A DNA stretch of 40,770 nt, taken from contig JASJBB010000027.1 of NCBI GenBank assembly GCA_030066735.1, positions 1 to 40,770 of the forward strand, given 5' to 3'. The stretch is from Woeseiaceae bacterium. Lineage in GTDB: Bacteria; Pseudomonadota; Gammaproteobacteria; Steroidobacterales; Woeseiaceae. Positions 7,180 to 14,455 of the stretch are shown one piece after another; the stretch's first letter is position 1, and each line of letters opens with the position of its first letter. Under the pieces are notes generated by a model. The model did no database searches. It saw nothing but the letters and a program-made list of their open reading frames with translations, and had not been told where the DNA came from. Made by a program: the position numbers and the translations under genes.

Positions 7180-9243
7180 ATGCCAGAAGCCTACATTCTC
7201 GTGAACGGTCGCCCGGCGACGCTGGTCCGCGATGACGACAACGACCTGCTCGACGGTCTCGACCAACTGCGCGCGCAGTACGGCGAGGACGCCGTCGAGG
7301 TCACGGGCGTGTCCGAAGACTTCGCGCGCAGCGCACCGCCCGCGCCGCAAGACTTCAACGCCGACCTCGGCGACGGTCTGGTGCCGGGCGCGCTCGAGGT
7401 GCTCGGCGGGCTCGGGCAGGGCGCCATGGAAGGTGCTACCTTTGGCTTCAGCGACGAGCTGGGCGCGTTCTTCAACATGCCGGATCTCGGCGGCGCGCCC
7501 GCGCGCGTCTCCGACGACGTACGCACGCAACTGGGGCAGACGCCGGATGAAAAAATCACCAACTACGATATTCTGCGCGACGAGATCCGTGGCAGTCAGA
7601 ACGCCATCCGCGAAGAGAGCCCATGGGCGACCGGCGGCGGTGAATTCTTCGGAGCCCTCGGCGCCAGCGCGCCGCTCTTCGTTGGCGGTGCGACCGGACA
7701 AGCGCTTACGCGGCTGGGGCCTCGTATGGCAGTCGGCGCAGGAGAAGGCGCGCTCTACGGGCTCGGCATGTCCGAGGGCGAGGACGCGCTCGACGTCGGC
7801 ACCGACACCGGGCTCGGCACCGCGCTTGGTGCGGGCTTTTCTGCGGTTCTTCCGCCGGTTCTTCGGGCCACCGGTCGGGGCCTGCGCGCGGTCAGTAACC
7901 GATTCATCCAAGAGATGTACGAGACCCCCCAGCAGGAAGCCGAGCGGCTTTTCCGCCGCGCGATCGAGAGCGACGGCATCACTCCCGCGCACGCCGACGA
8001 GCTTATCCGCCAGACCGGCGGACAGGGCATGCTCCTCGATCTCTCCGAAGACACCGCGGGCCTTGCCGAAACTCTAGCGCAGCGCCCCGGCGGCACGCGC
8101 CAGATCTTGGGCGACGCGTTCGATCAGCGGCAGGTTGGGCAGCAGGCGCGCATGGCCGACGTCGCCGAGCGCGAGATCAACCAGACATGGCCGGAGGACT
8201 ACCGCGGCCTGATGAACTCGCTCTCTCGAGGCAAGGCCGATCAGGCGCGTCCGCTCTACGACGCGGCCTACGCCAAGCCGGTGCGCATGACGCCGGATCT
8301 CGAGTCGATGATCTCTCAGGTCGATGAGCCGGGCTCGTACATGGCGCGCGCGTACGCGTCCGCTCAGCGCCTGATGCAGGCCGACGGTCCTGCGCACGGC
8401 AGCCAGATCCAGCTCTTCGACTACATGGGTCGCGCGCTCTCCGACATGGCCGACGCGGCCTACCGCGGCGGCAGCGGCAACGAGGCGCGCATCATCCGCA
8501 ACCTGAAGCGGCGATTCGATCGAGAGATCTACCAGTCGGTGCCGGAGCTTCAGGCGGCACGCAACGTCTTCGCAGGCGCCTCGCAGCTCGAGGACGCCGC
8601 CGAGCTGGGCCGCGGACTGCTGACCGGCAAGCGCCAGTACATGGACGAGGTCCAGAACGAGATCTCCGACTTCACCGAGAGCCAACTGGACGCGTTCCGG
8701 ATCGGCGCCGTGCGCGGCATCGTTGACCGGCTGCAGGACGCCGACATCACGCACAACTCGGCGCGACGGCTCTTAAACAGCACGCGCGTGCGCAACCTGC
8801 TCCGGGTCGCGTTCCCTGACGACGAGGCCGCCGAGCGGTTCTTCGAGCGCGTCGCGGGCGAGGAGCTGATGCACGGCAACCGGGCGCGCGCCATGTTCGG
8901 CTCGCAGACCGCGCGCCGGATCGCGCAGGAGGAAGACATCGCGAAGATCGGCGGGCTCGCCGAGACGGCTGCCGACATGAAGGCCGGTGGCGGCATCACC
9001 CTGCTGCGCAATTTCATGCGCTGGCTCCGCGGCGACAAGGAGCTGACCGACGAGGGCGCCCGCGTGCTCGCCGAGATGCTGACCGAGTCCGCCACGCCAG
9101 AAGCCGTTGAGCGGCTCTCACAGCGCGGCAGGGGGCTCCTGCCCGCACCCGCGTACAATCGCGACACGCCCTACGGCTGGCCGACACTGGCGCCTACGAT
9201 CGGCAGCATGCCGCTCGTCATCGATGAGTCACAGGAGCGATAG
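7180..9243 (+). CDS. Large internal virion/ejection-type protein
   Basis: 687 residues, preceded by GGGAGCACG. The N-terminal ~65 residues form a short mixed domain ('AYILVNGRPATLV'). Residues ~70-230 contain Gly/Ala-rich hydrophobic segments ('GALEVLGGLGQGAMEGATFGFSDELG', 'GGEFFGALGASAPLFVGG', 'ALGAGFSAVLPPVLRATG') typical of amphipathic or membrane-active parts of DNA-ejection proteins. Residues ~235-650 are a long helical region rich in Arg, Glu, Ala and Gln. No lysozyme or transglycosylase motif is visible. It follows the two smaller ejection-type genes with 9 bp spacing, an order typical of podovirus ejection operons. Confidence 0.6.
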   Translation: MPEAYILVNGRPATLVRDDDNDLLDGLDQLRAQYGEDAVEVTGVSEDFARSAPPAPQDFNADLGDGLVPGALEVLGGLGQGAMEGATFGFSDELGAFFNMPDLGGAPARVSDDVRTQLGQTPDEKITNYDILRDEIRGSQNAIREESPWATGGGEFFGALGASAPLFVGGATGQALTRLGPRMAVGAGEGALYGLGMSEGEDALDVGTDTGLGTALGAGFSAVLPPVLRATGRGLRAVSNRFIQEMYETPQQEAERLFRRAIESDGITPAHADELIRQTGGQGMLLDLSEDTAGLAETLAQRPGGTRQILGDAFDQRQVGQQARMADVAEREINQTWPEDYRGLMNSLSRGKADQARPLYDAAYAKPVRMTPDLESMISQVDEPGSYMARAYASAQRLMQADGPAHGSQIQLFDYMGRALSDMADAAYRGGSGNEARIIRNLKRRFDREIYQSVPELQAARNVFAGASQLEDAAELGRGLLTGKRQYMDEVQNEISDFTESQLDAFRIGAVRGIVDRLQDADITHNSARRLLNSTRVRNLLRVAFPDDEAAERFFERVAGEELMHGNRARAMFGSQTARRIAQEEDIAKIGGLAETAADMKAGGGITLLRNFMRWLRGDKELTDEGARVLAEMLTESATPEAVERLSQRGRGLLPAPAYNRDTPYGWPTLAPTIGSMPLVIDESQER

Positions 9244-9245
9244 CC

Positions 9246-10985
9246 ATGGCTGACGACGCCCCGTTCTACGCAAACCGACAGCGGCGCCTCGCTGAGGTCG
9301 CCGATCGCCGCCGGGCGGCGCGTCGCGCGCGCCTCGCTGAGGACGAAGGCGAGGAGTCTGACGACCGTCCGTTCTACGCCGACCGGCAGGACCGGATCGC
9401 CGAGAACGCGGCGGAGGTCACCGCTCAGCGCGCCTACGCGCGCGAGAACCTACCCGACGCGTCGGGGCGCGTCAGGAACTTCTTCAAGGGCATTCCGTCC
9501 GGGTTCGCGGGCTTCATCGGCGACCTGCAGTCGCTCGCGGGCGGCGCGAAGATCAACCCGATGCAGGCGGCGACGATGGGCATCCCGCATGTCAATCGGC
9601 AGGCGCTCGACGCGTCGATGAACCGCATGGGGCTCGACACCGTCAGCCGCACGTACGACCCGCAGCTCCCGACGACCGAAGACTTCGGCAGGATGCTCGG
9701 CGCCGACCCGGAGTCGGGCGCGTTCATGGCGGGCACGTTCCTGTCGCCGGACCCGTTCGGCGCCGCGGGCGACGTCGCGAAGGCGGGCGCGGGCGTTGCC
9801 ACCGCGGCGGGTCCGTTGCTCACGCGCGTTGCCAAGGCGACCGATGACGAGATGGCCGAGGCCGCCGGGCGCCTCGGTGACGCCGCCCCGAATCTCGTGC
9901 CGCCGCTCAGACCAAACCGCTCGACGATCCGCGGCGCCGAGCGCAAGGCGTACCCCGGCATCTACGACGACCCGCGCCTCGTCGCCATGCGCGCCGAGCA
10001 GCAGGTCGCACCGGAGAGCCCGGCGCTCGGGCGCCTGTTCGACGTCACCCGGCGAGATCTCGCCAGACTGGCTGAGGAGCCCGGTAGCGCGCCCGGCTTC
10101 CTGCCCGGAGTAGCGACCAACCCACTGGGCTCTGCGGCGGCTGAGGCGGTCATGAAGCCCGCCAACACGCGGCGACTGGTGGACGTACTGGACGCCACGG
10201 AGACGTACGCTCCGAGGCTCAGGGAGGGCATGCAGGGCTGGTACATCACCGAGCCCGCGTACCAGCGCCTGCTCGAGCTGACGGGCGACCCGGCGGAGGC
10301 GAAGCGGCGCTTCGACCAGCTCAACGTGCTCACCGGCATGGCGAGCCCCGGCAGCAACGTCGTCAGCGAACTGCAGCGCGGCTCGGCGGCGAACATGCTG
10401 CATAACATGGGGCGCTTTGACGAGTTCCTGCGCTACGGCGGACTGCCGGAGGGGCAGCGGATCTCGATGGGCCTGCCCAGCGAGATGACGTCGTTCCACG
10501 GGCACCCGTACCACCGCACGGCGCAAGGCATGCCGATGCAGCAGTTCCTCGACACGGGCGATATCCAGCTCAAGAGCCCGAAGGTGCCCGCCTACATTCA
10601 GGCGAGCCGGGCGCACTCACTGGGCCGCCAGAGCGACATCCCCGTCGGCGACGCGCACTGGAGCCGCGGCATCGGGCTCGGTGACACGCGCACCAGCCAG
10701 AGCTTTGGCGCCAGCGTCTCGAACCCGGAGATCGCTCAGCTCGCGCCGTGGTGGCGCGACAAGGTCGCCGCCGAGGCGGGGCTCGAGGCAGTGCCCGCGC
10801 AAGCGATCGCGTGGGGCGCGTTCGGACCTTCGACGGGCGTCGAGACGATGATCGGCGCGCCGAAGCTCGAGATCCTCGCGGACCAGATCATGGACACCGC
10901 CGCGCGGATGCGGATCAGTCCTGAGGAGGCTCGGGATCTGGTGCTGCTGGGCAAGGCTCAGGCGGGCGGGCGACTGGCGAACTGA
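9246..10985 (+). CDS. Large virion-associated protein with conserved C-terminal phage domain
   Basis: 579 residues, starting 2 bp after the preceding stop. The N-terminus has a twofold repeat of about 38 residues ('DDAPFYANRQRRLAE' and 'DDRPFYADRQDRIAE'), likely charged helices. Residues ~65-190 have Gly/Ala-rich segments as in the neighbour. From ~325 to 570 there is a compact domain with 'MQGWYITEPAYQRLLEL', 'GMASPGSNVVSELQRGS', 'GDAHWSRGIGLGDTR' and 'LAPWWRDKVAAEAGLEAVPAQ'. I have seen this type of domain in large phage and polyvalent proteins, but cannot give it a function. Its conserved His, Trp and Asp residues leave an enzymatic role open. It is the last gene of the rightward tail operon and its 3' end overlaps a convergent gene by 71 bp. 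Confidence 0.6.
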   Translation: MADDAPFYANRQRRLAEVADRRRAARRARLAEDEGEESDDRPFYADRQDRIAENAAEVTAQRAYARENLPDASGRVRNFFKGIPSGFAGFIGDLQSLAGGAKINPMQAATMGIPHVNRQALDASMNRMGLDTVSRTYDPQLPTTEDFGRMLGADPESGAFMAGTFLSPDPFGAAGDVAKAGAGVATAAGPLLTRVAKATDDEMAEAAGRLGDAAPNLVPPLRPNRSTIRGAERKAYPGIYDDPRLVAMRAEQQVAPESPALGRLFDVTRRDLARLAEEPGSAPGFLPGVATNPLGSAAAEAVMKPANTRRLVDVLDATETYAPRLREGMQGWYITEPAYQRLLELTGDPAEAKRRFDQLNVLTGMASPGSNVVSELQRGSAANMLHNMGRFDEFLRYGGLPEGQRISMGLPSEMTSFHGHPYHRTAQGMPMQQFLDTGDIQLKSPKVPAYIQASRAHSLGRQSDIPVGDAHWSRGIGLGDTRTSQSFGASVSNPEIAQLAPWWRDKVAAEAGLEAVPAQAIAWGAFGPSTGVETMIGAPKLEILADQIMDTAARMRISPEEARDLVLLGKAQAGGRLAN

Positions 10986-11166
10986 GCGCCGTATCGTGCC
11001 CGGCTTGCGCCGGGATGCTAATTTTGAACCGGGTCTTCAGCGGCTCGGGCAGGTACACCTCGAAGAGCCAGTGCCCTCCGGGACCGTAAAAGGTTATTGC
11101 GTTGCTGGCGCCCGGCTTGCGCTGATGCACGGCCTCGGCGACGCGCTGCTTAACTTTGTTAGTCAC
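10915..11166 (-). CDS. Small protein of unknown function, end of leftward operon
   Basis: 83 residues from a GTG at 11166, preceded by AGGGGATTGATGTT, a plausible ribosome binding site. The first ~55 residues look folded ('NAITFYGPGGHWLFEVYLPEPL', 'RFKISIPAQ'). The last ~25 are a Pro-rich tail lying antisense to the end of the rightward ejection gene (10915-10985). It is 4 bp downstream of the DUF3310 gene, in the same direction. Family not recognised. The antisense overlap lowers confidence in the C-terminus. Confidence 0.5.
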   Translation of the reverse strand: MTNKVKQRVAEAVHQRKPGASNAITFYGPGGHWLFEVYLPEPLKTRFKISIPAQAGHDTALSSPVARPPEPCPAAPDPEPPQD

Positions 11167-11170
11167 AACA

Positions 11171-11392
11171 TCAATCCCCTAACGACGTCGGCGGCGCCTT
11201 CACGTTCTCCTCCGACTCGATCAGCATGTCGAGAACGTGCCGCGCCTTCTTGAGATCCTCGACGCCGCCCTTGTCGCGCCAGCGGCTGACGTACTTGATC
11301 ACGGCGCCCTCGGCGAACTCGATCCGGTTGGCGAGGATGTACTCGATCGGCTGGATCGCCATCGAACGGTAGTGATCACCGCCGACCTGCAC
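11171..11392 (-). CDS. DUF3310 protein (domain shared with T7 gp1.7)
   Basis: The core 'VGGDHYRSMAIQPIEYILAN', 'FAEGAVIKYVSRWRDKGGVEDLKKA' style sequence is diagnostic for DUF3310, the family shared with T7 gp1.7 and many phage early proteins. T7 gp1.7 is linked to nucleotide phosphorylation. I place the start at a GTG (11392), giving 73 residues, the usual domain size. Longer starts exist (ATG at 11506 and TTG at 11539), but the extra segment has atypical T-ending codons and overlaps a better-supported small membrane protein in another frame. Function in this phage, possibly nucleotide metabolism, is inferred from the family only. Confidence 0.8.
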   Translation of the reverse strand: MQVGGDHYRSMAIQPIEYILANRIEFAEGAVIKYVSRWRDKGGVEDLKKARHVLDMLIESEENVKAPPTSLGD

Positions 11393-11406
11393 GCCGAGAC
11401 TCGGCG

Positions 11407-11493
11407 TCAGGCCAGCCAGAGCACCAGCAGCATCAGGAGCAGCGCGACCCAACTTATCAGCATGACCATTATCTCCTCGGGCGACTTTTTCAT
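11407..11493 (-). CDS. 28-residue single-span membrane microprotein
   Basis: Starts at an ATG 2 bp after the stop of the upstream gene (stop at 11496) and ends 14 bp before the DUF3310 start used here. The peptide has a charged N-terminus (MKKSPEEI) followed by ~20 hydrophobic residues (Met, Leu, Val, Ala, Trp), a clear transmembrane helix. Codons in this frame end mostly in G or C, as in the real genes around it, whereas the overlapping extension of DUF3310 does not. Tight operon spacing supports it. Role unknown; small membrane peptides of this kind include holin or antiholin parts and host-membrane effectors. Confidence 0.6.
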   Translation of the reverse strand: MKKSPEEIMVMLISWVALLLMLLVLWLA

Positions 11494-11495
11494 GA

Positions 11496-11882
11496 TCAGT
11501 TCCCATTTCCGCGCCCCTGACTTGCCACGGCGTCGTCAAGCATGAGCGCGGCGACCATGTCGTCGATCGAGTTGAACGAGCCGCTGGTCATTTGAAGGTC
11601 CGGGTCGATCATCCGGAGGTAGGTGTCCAGCCAGACAATGCCCGACTTGATCTTGTGCTCCTCGCTCGTGTCCATGGACCTCAGCACCATCGAGAACAGG
11701 TTGCCGCAGACCGACGCCGCCGAGACGATGTCGAACTCCAGCTCCGGGTCCGCGATCATCGCGTTTAGCTCGCCCGCTATCTGCTCGACGATCTCACCGA
11801 GCGCACGCGCGCGGCGCTGCTCCGGTGTCAGGTCGCCGGTCATCTTCTCGATATCCGGGTTCTTAGCTTGCTCGTCTGCCAC
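11496..11882 (-). CDS. Unknown helical accessory protein
   Basis: 128 residues from a GTG at 11882 preceded by a strong GAGGAGG site. An upstream in-frame TTG at 11900 would add six residues but would put that site inside the gene. The protein is acidic and helical ('ARALGEIVEQIAGELNAMI', 'SSAASVCGNLFSMVLRSM'-like segments, 'SIDDMVAALMLDDAV'). It overlaps the end of the upstream gene by 20 bp and is followed 2 bp later by the membrane microprotein. I do not recognise the family. Confidence 0.65.
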   Translation of the reverse strand: MADEQAKNPDIEKMTGDLTPEQRRARALGEIVEQIAGELNAMIADPELEFDIVSAASVCGNLFSMVLRSMDTSEEHKIKSGIVWLDTYLRMIDPDLQMTSGSFNSIDDMVAALMLDDAVASQGRGNGN

Positions 11883-12150
11883 GGGGCACCTCCTCGGCAA
11901 TGCTCGTCAGGTAAGCCATCTCGGCCTCCAGCCTGAGCTGATTGTAACGCGCCAGCAGGCGCCGCATGATCGACAGGCGTTTCATGTTCTGCGCCTCGTA
12001 GCGCAGCGCCCGCAGAATCGCGTTCGGGTCGTTGTTGTGGGCCAGCCACTTCTGGAAGGTCTGGTAGTTGGTCATCGGCTCCGCGAGCGGACCGTTCGGA
12101 TCTACCTTCGTTGCCAGCACCGCCTTAAAGTTTTTAGTTAGCTTGTTCAT
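11863..12150 (-). CDS. Small basic helical protein, unknown function
   Basis: 95 residues, ATG at 12150 overlapping the upstream stop by 4 bp. Lys/Arg-rich helical sequence ('MNKLTKNFKAVLATKVD', 'NMKRLSIMRRLLARYNQLRLEAEM'), suggesting a coiled-coil or nucleic-acid-binding helix. There is no zinc or enzyme motif. It belongs to the leftward operon of small accessory genes and shares 20 bp with the next one. Confidence 0.65.
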   Translation of the reverse strand: MNKLTKNFKAVLATKVDPNGPLAEPMTNYQTFQKWLAHNNDPNAILRALRYEAQNMKRLSIMRRLLARYNQLRLEAEMAYLTSIAEEVPRGRRAS

Positions 12151-12413
12151 GCGTAATTTTCCTCAATGGATTCGATCGCGGCCTCGGTGTCGTCGATAAC
12201 CGTGCCCATGTTGTCGAGCTGCGAGTTTACAGCATCAACATGCGTAGTCAATGCACTCAGATCTTCCTTCACCTTGGCGAGCTGTTTTCGCAGGCTGGCG
12301 TCCGTGCTCTCGGTCGTCGCGAACCGGTTCGCCATCTCGACGGCGACCTCGACCTCGTGCGAGACGTACCACCGGCTAGCCAGCTCCGCGTTGCTCAGTG
12401 TGCGCAGGTTCAT
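12147..12413 (-). CDS. Small acidic coiled-coil protein
   Basis: 88 residues. The start at 12413 is chosen because AGGAGACGCGAC, a variant of this phage's recurrent ribosome binding motif, ends directly before the ATG. The open frame continues upstream but there becomes Arg/Ser-rich shadow sequence. From ~35 onward it has heptad-like Leu/Val spacing ('LRKQLAKVKEDLSALTTHVD', 'LDNMGTVIDDTEAAIESIEE'), so a coiled coil is likely. The stop overlaps the next ATG by 4 bp. Function unknown. Confidence 0.65.
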   Translation of the reverse strand: MNLRTLSNAELASRWYVSHEVEVAVEMANRFATTESTDASLRKQLAKVKEDLSALTTHVDAVNSQLDNMGTVIDDTEAAIESIEENYA

Positions 12414-12423
12414 GTCGCGTCTC

Positions 12424-12633
12424 CTAGTGCATCGGCATCGGGCAGAACCCAACGCCCTGCGTCTGCGCGTACTGCGGCGGGCGCCCGTAGAGCTGGCGCT
12501 TCCACGAGCAGACAACGACCTGCCGACCGAACGCGTCCTGCGCGTACCACTGTGACTGCTTGAGCCAGACACCGTTCGCGAGCGCGGTGACGGACAGGCT
12601 GCTGAGCAGCAGTGCAATAACAATTTTCTTCAT
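12424..12633 (-). CDS. Small exported (signal peptide) protein
   Basis: 69 residues, start preceded by AGGAGACACCTC. Residues 1-20 form a textbook Sec signal peptide: MKK, a hydrophobic core 'IVIALLLSSLSVTA' and a cleavage-type 'LAN' end. The mature part (~49 residues) has 'VWLKQSQWYAQDAFGRQVVVCSW' and two Cys that could form a disulfide in the periplasm. An exported protein in a phage accessory operon could act in superinfection exclusion, lysis or envelope modification, but nothing here decides between these. Confidence 0.7.
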   Translation of the reverse strand: MKKIVIALLLSSLSVTALANGVWLKQSQWYAQDAFGRQVVVCSWKRQLYGRPPQYAQTQGVGFCPMPMH

Positions 12634-12643
12634 GAGGTGTCTC

Positions 12644-12796
12644 CTAGTTAAAAACGAATTTGAGCCAAAGGTCCGCTATCTCAGCGGCGCCATCGACGCC
12701 GCCCACGGCGGCGATCAGCAGCCCTAAAAATGCAACATGGATAAGCGCCCACGGTGCGAGGATCAGTGCAACAAGCACCTTCAGAACAAAGTTCAC
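12644..12796 (-). CDS. 50-residue membrane protein
   Basis: GTG start at 12796, preceded by AAGGAGACACGAA, overlapping the upstream stop as GTGA. Residues 1-32 are almost continuously hydrophobic ('VLKVLVALILAPWALIHVAF', then 'LGLLIAAVGG'), enough for one long or two short membrane spans. A short tail ends 'DLWLKFVFN'. Holin-like size and character, but there is no endolysin beside it. The real function is unknown. Confidence 0.65.
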   Translation of the reverse strand: MNFVLKVLVALILAPWALIHVAFLGLLIAAVGGVDGAAEIADLWLKFVFN

Positions 12797-13011
12797 TTCG
12801 TGTCTCCTTGTGTTGCGTTGTAAAACTCTTCGTGCGCGCGCGTAGCCTTTGCCTCGCTGACGCGGACGATCGTGACGGTGCCCGCGTCGAGGTTCGGTTT
12901 CATCTCGAAGCTGTACCAGCCGCGAAGCTGCACGCTGAGCATGATCTCGGGGATTGGCGTGTCGATCGGCAGCGTGAACGACCGGACGAACGGGTAGACG
13001 CGAGCGCTCAT
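12793..13011 (-). CDS. Small beta-rich protein, unknown function
   Basis: 72 residues, ATG at 13011 overlapping the upstream stop (ATGA), with its own stop overlapping the next start (GTGA). The sequence alternates hydrophobic and polar residues ('FVRSFTLPIDTPIPEIMLSVQLRGWYSFEM', 'AGTVTIVRVSEAKATR'), suggesting a small beta fold. Together with the next upstream gene, also beta-rich and ATGA-coupled, it may make a pair. No family recognised. Confidence 0.65.
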   Translation of the reverse strand: MSARVYPFVRSFTLPIDTPIPEIMLSVQLRGWYSFEMKPNLDAGTVTIVRVSEAKATRAHEEFYNATQGDTK

Positions 13012-13298
13012 GCGATCACCTGTCGGAGGTAAGTCAGCTCAACGTCGCCGTCAATGCCCGCGTAGTAGTCGGACGAAAAGTAGTCGAACCGATAATCGAC
13101 AACAACAGTAAGCCGGTCGCCGACCTCCATGTCAGTGCTGACGCCATTGGGCAGCGGCAGCGTAGCGGTCTCGAGCAGCCACCACTCGCTGTCGCCCGGC
13201 CAGTCGTAGGTGTCTTCCTCGACATCAATGTGAAACGGAACGTGCTCGCTGTCCTGCCGCTCGAACGTAATCTTCGCGGTGCCTGTTATCGTGCTCAT
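13008..13298 (-). CDS. Small acidic beta-rich protein
   Basis: 96 residues, coupled by ATGA overlaps on both sides. Strands such as 'GTAKITFERQDSE', 'VPFHIDVEEDTYDW', 'SEWWLLETATLPLP', 'DRLTVVVDYRFDYF' and 'GDVELTYLRQV' suggest a single beta barrel or sandwich. Acidic, with many Asp and Tyr. I see no catalytic motif. Its conserved place in a tightly coupled string of small genes suggests early expression from the promoter at 14500-14528. Confidence 0.65.
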   Translation of the reverse strand: MSTITGTAKITFERQDSEHVPFHIDVEEDTYDWPGDSEWWLLETATLPLPNGVSTDMEVGDRLTVVVDYRFDYFSSDYYAGIDGDVELTYLRQVIA

Positions 13299-13507
13299 GA
13301 GGCGATCACCGCGCGCCGGAGCTTATCGAAGCGGAGCTTGACGGTCGGATCGACGCCCGCGTTTTTGAGGTCGTTCAGCGAGACCGGTTTGCCGTCCCAG
13401 CGGCTCGTGACGTCGGCGACGATCCAGTCCTGCCCTCCGTACCACGAGGCTTTCGCTTCGTGGCTGGAGGTGTAGTCGCGCCCGTAGGCGGGCGTTACGG
13501 TCATCAT
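13295..13507 (-). CDS. Small protein of unknown function
   Basis: 70 residues. Start chosen at the first of two adjacent ATGs (13507), preceded by GGAGACAACT and overlapping the upstream stop as ATGA. The longer open frame upstream is antisense-like shadow sequence. The peptide has 'SWYGGQDWIVADVTSRWDG' and 'VSLNDLKNAGVDPTVKLRFDKL', probably a compact mixed fold. Family not recognised. Confidence 0.6.
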   Translation of the reverse strand: MMTVTPAYGRDYTSSHEAKASWYGGQDWIVADVTSRWDGKPVSLNDLKNAGVDPTVKLRFDKLRRAVIAS

Positions 13508-13758
13508 AGTTGTCTCCACCCTTGTTGTTTCCACTTTTCCCTGTCTTCGGGCGTTACCCGCCGAATGAACGGCGGGCGCAGCGTGAACGTGTACGGAGCT
13601 CGGTTGACCGCAATGAGCAGCGCGATCCATGCAGTGATCATTACTACCCCTCCGATCATCTTAAGGACCACGACCGGATACGTCGCGATCAGAGCGACGA
13701 TCGCTGCCACGATAGCAAGCACGAACGTCACGGTCAGTGTCTTCAATAACAGCAGCAT
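13504..13758 (-). CDS. Two-span inner-membrane protein
   Basis: 84 residues. Two hydrophobic segments are clear: ~2-28 ('LLLLKTLTVTFVLAIVAAIVALIATY') and ~30-52 ('VVLKMIGGVVMITAWIALLIAV'), followed by a basic soluble tail ('PPFIRRVTPEDREKWKQQGW'). The size, two spans and charged tail are compatible with a class II holin, but topology alone cannot show it. It lies 1 bp after the papain-like protein gene. That pairing of a membrane protein with a possible hydrolase is worth noting, given that no endolysin is recognised elsewhere. Confidence 0.65.
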   Translation of the reverse strand: MLLLLKTLTVTFVLAIVAAIVALIATYPVVVLKMIGGVVMITAWIALLIAVNRAPYTFTLRPPFIRRVTPEDREKWKQQGWRQL

Positions 13759-13759
13759 C

Positions 13760-14146
13760 TCACTTCTCCTTCAGCCAGTAGACGGCGCGCACGCGGTGCG
13801 CCCGGCCCTTAACGTGATCGTGGATCTCACCGTAGGCGAACGGCAGTACGTGCCCGCGGACGAAGATCAGGTATCGGCGGTCCGCCATCAGCTCGCGCTC
13901 GACCGTGCGCACGGTGCGCGAGACGACGCGCTCCTCGACGATCTTGTAGCCGAGCGCCCGGACTACCCTCTTGGTGATGGCGCGCGGCGTGCGCTGGCGC
14001 TTGCGGCGCCCGTGCTTGACGAACAGCTTGTGGACCTCCTCGTACGCCGTGCTGGTCGCGATGGAGACCGCGCGCACGGCGCAGTCAGCCTTCTCGTTGT
14101 AGTGATCGCTGATCGCGATCGTGTCTTCGTAGAGCTTGGTCGTCAT
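13760..14146 (-). CDS. Papain-like-fold cysteine protease family protein
   Basis: 128 residues, ATGA overlap with the upstream gene. The pattern 'KADCAVRAVSIATSTAYEEV' with Cys22 at a helix start, then 'LIFVRGHVLPFAYGEIHDHV' with His99 and Asp110, matches a phage family with a papain-like (C39-like) arrangement (Cys, His, Asp/Asn) in which 'xDCxVRAxSxATxxxYxxV' is the usual signature. I therefore expect a cysteine peptidase or amidase fold. Substrate unknown; a host target or peptidoglycan cross-bridge are both conceivable. The middle (~45-60) is very basic. Confidence 0.6.
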   Translation of the reverse strand: MTTKLYEDTIAISDHYNEKADCAVRAVSIATSTAYEEVHKLFVKHGRRKRQRTPRAITKRVVRALGYKIVEERVVSRTVRTVERELMADRRYLIFVRGHVLPFAYGEIHDHVKGRAHRVRAVYWLKEK

Positions 14147-14454
14147 GCTCGCGCTCCCGGTCGGCCTGCCTTGATGTAGCCACGGATGTAGCTGTCGTTC
14201 TTGCCTGCCGCGCGGAGCTGCTCAACGAGCTGCTGCTCGTCGAAGGAAAGCGCGCCAGCGAGCTGCTGACGGACCGGCGACTCCGGGGTAGCCCGGACTG
14301 CCGTAGACTCGCAGAGCGAACGCTCGAGCAAGCCCGTGACGTAATCGGTGATCTCGGCACGCGTCGCGAGCCGGGCTACCTTCTTGCCTGCGAGCATGCA
14401 GGCGAGGTCGTTGCGCTGACGGTCAGTCAGGTCGAGGCGGAGGTTGGTGATCAT
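14143..14454 (-). CDS. Helical accessory protein, first gene behind cassette promoter A
   Basis: 103 residues. Start at 14454 directly after AGGAGACACGAC. The frame remains open through the promoter cassette, but that part is regulatory DNA. The protein begins 'MITNLRLDLTDRQRNDLACMLAGK', like the start of small helical DNA-binding or toxin-antitoxin-like proteins, and has a C-terminal 'DEQQLVEQLRAAGKNDSYIRGYI' segment. It is first in a string of about 13 leftward genes with ATGA couplings. No firm family. Confidence 0.65.
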   Translation of the reverse strand: MITNLRLDLTDRQRNDLACMLAGKKVARLATRAEITDYVTGLLERSLCESTAVRATPESPVRQQLAGALSFDEQQLVEQLRAAGKNDSYIRGYIKAGRPGARA

Positions 14455-14455
14455 G

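Noticed and set aside
5515..7992. An 825-codon minus-strand frame
   Set aside because: Arg/Ala/Leu/Val-rich with Pro/Arg runs, antisense to three well-supported ejection genes. This is the usual artefact of high third-position GC.
11393..11539. Long N-terminal extension of the DUF3310 protein
   Set aside because: Codons in the extension often end in T and the overlapping frame encodes a clear membrane peptide. The domain itself is complete without it.
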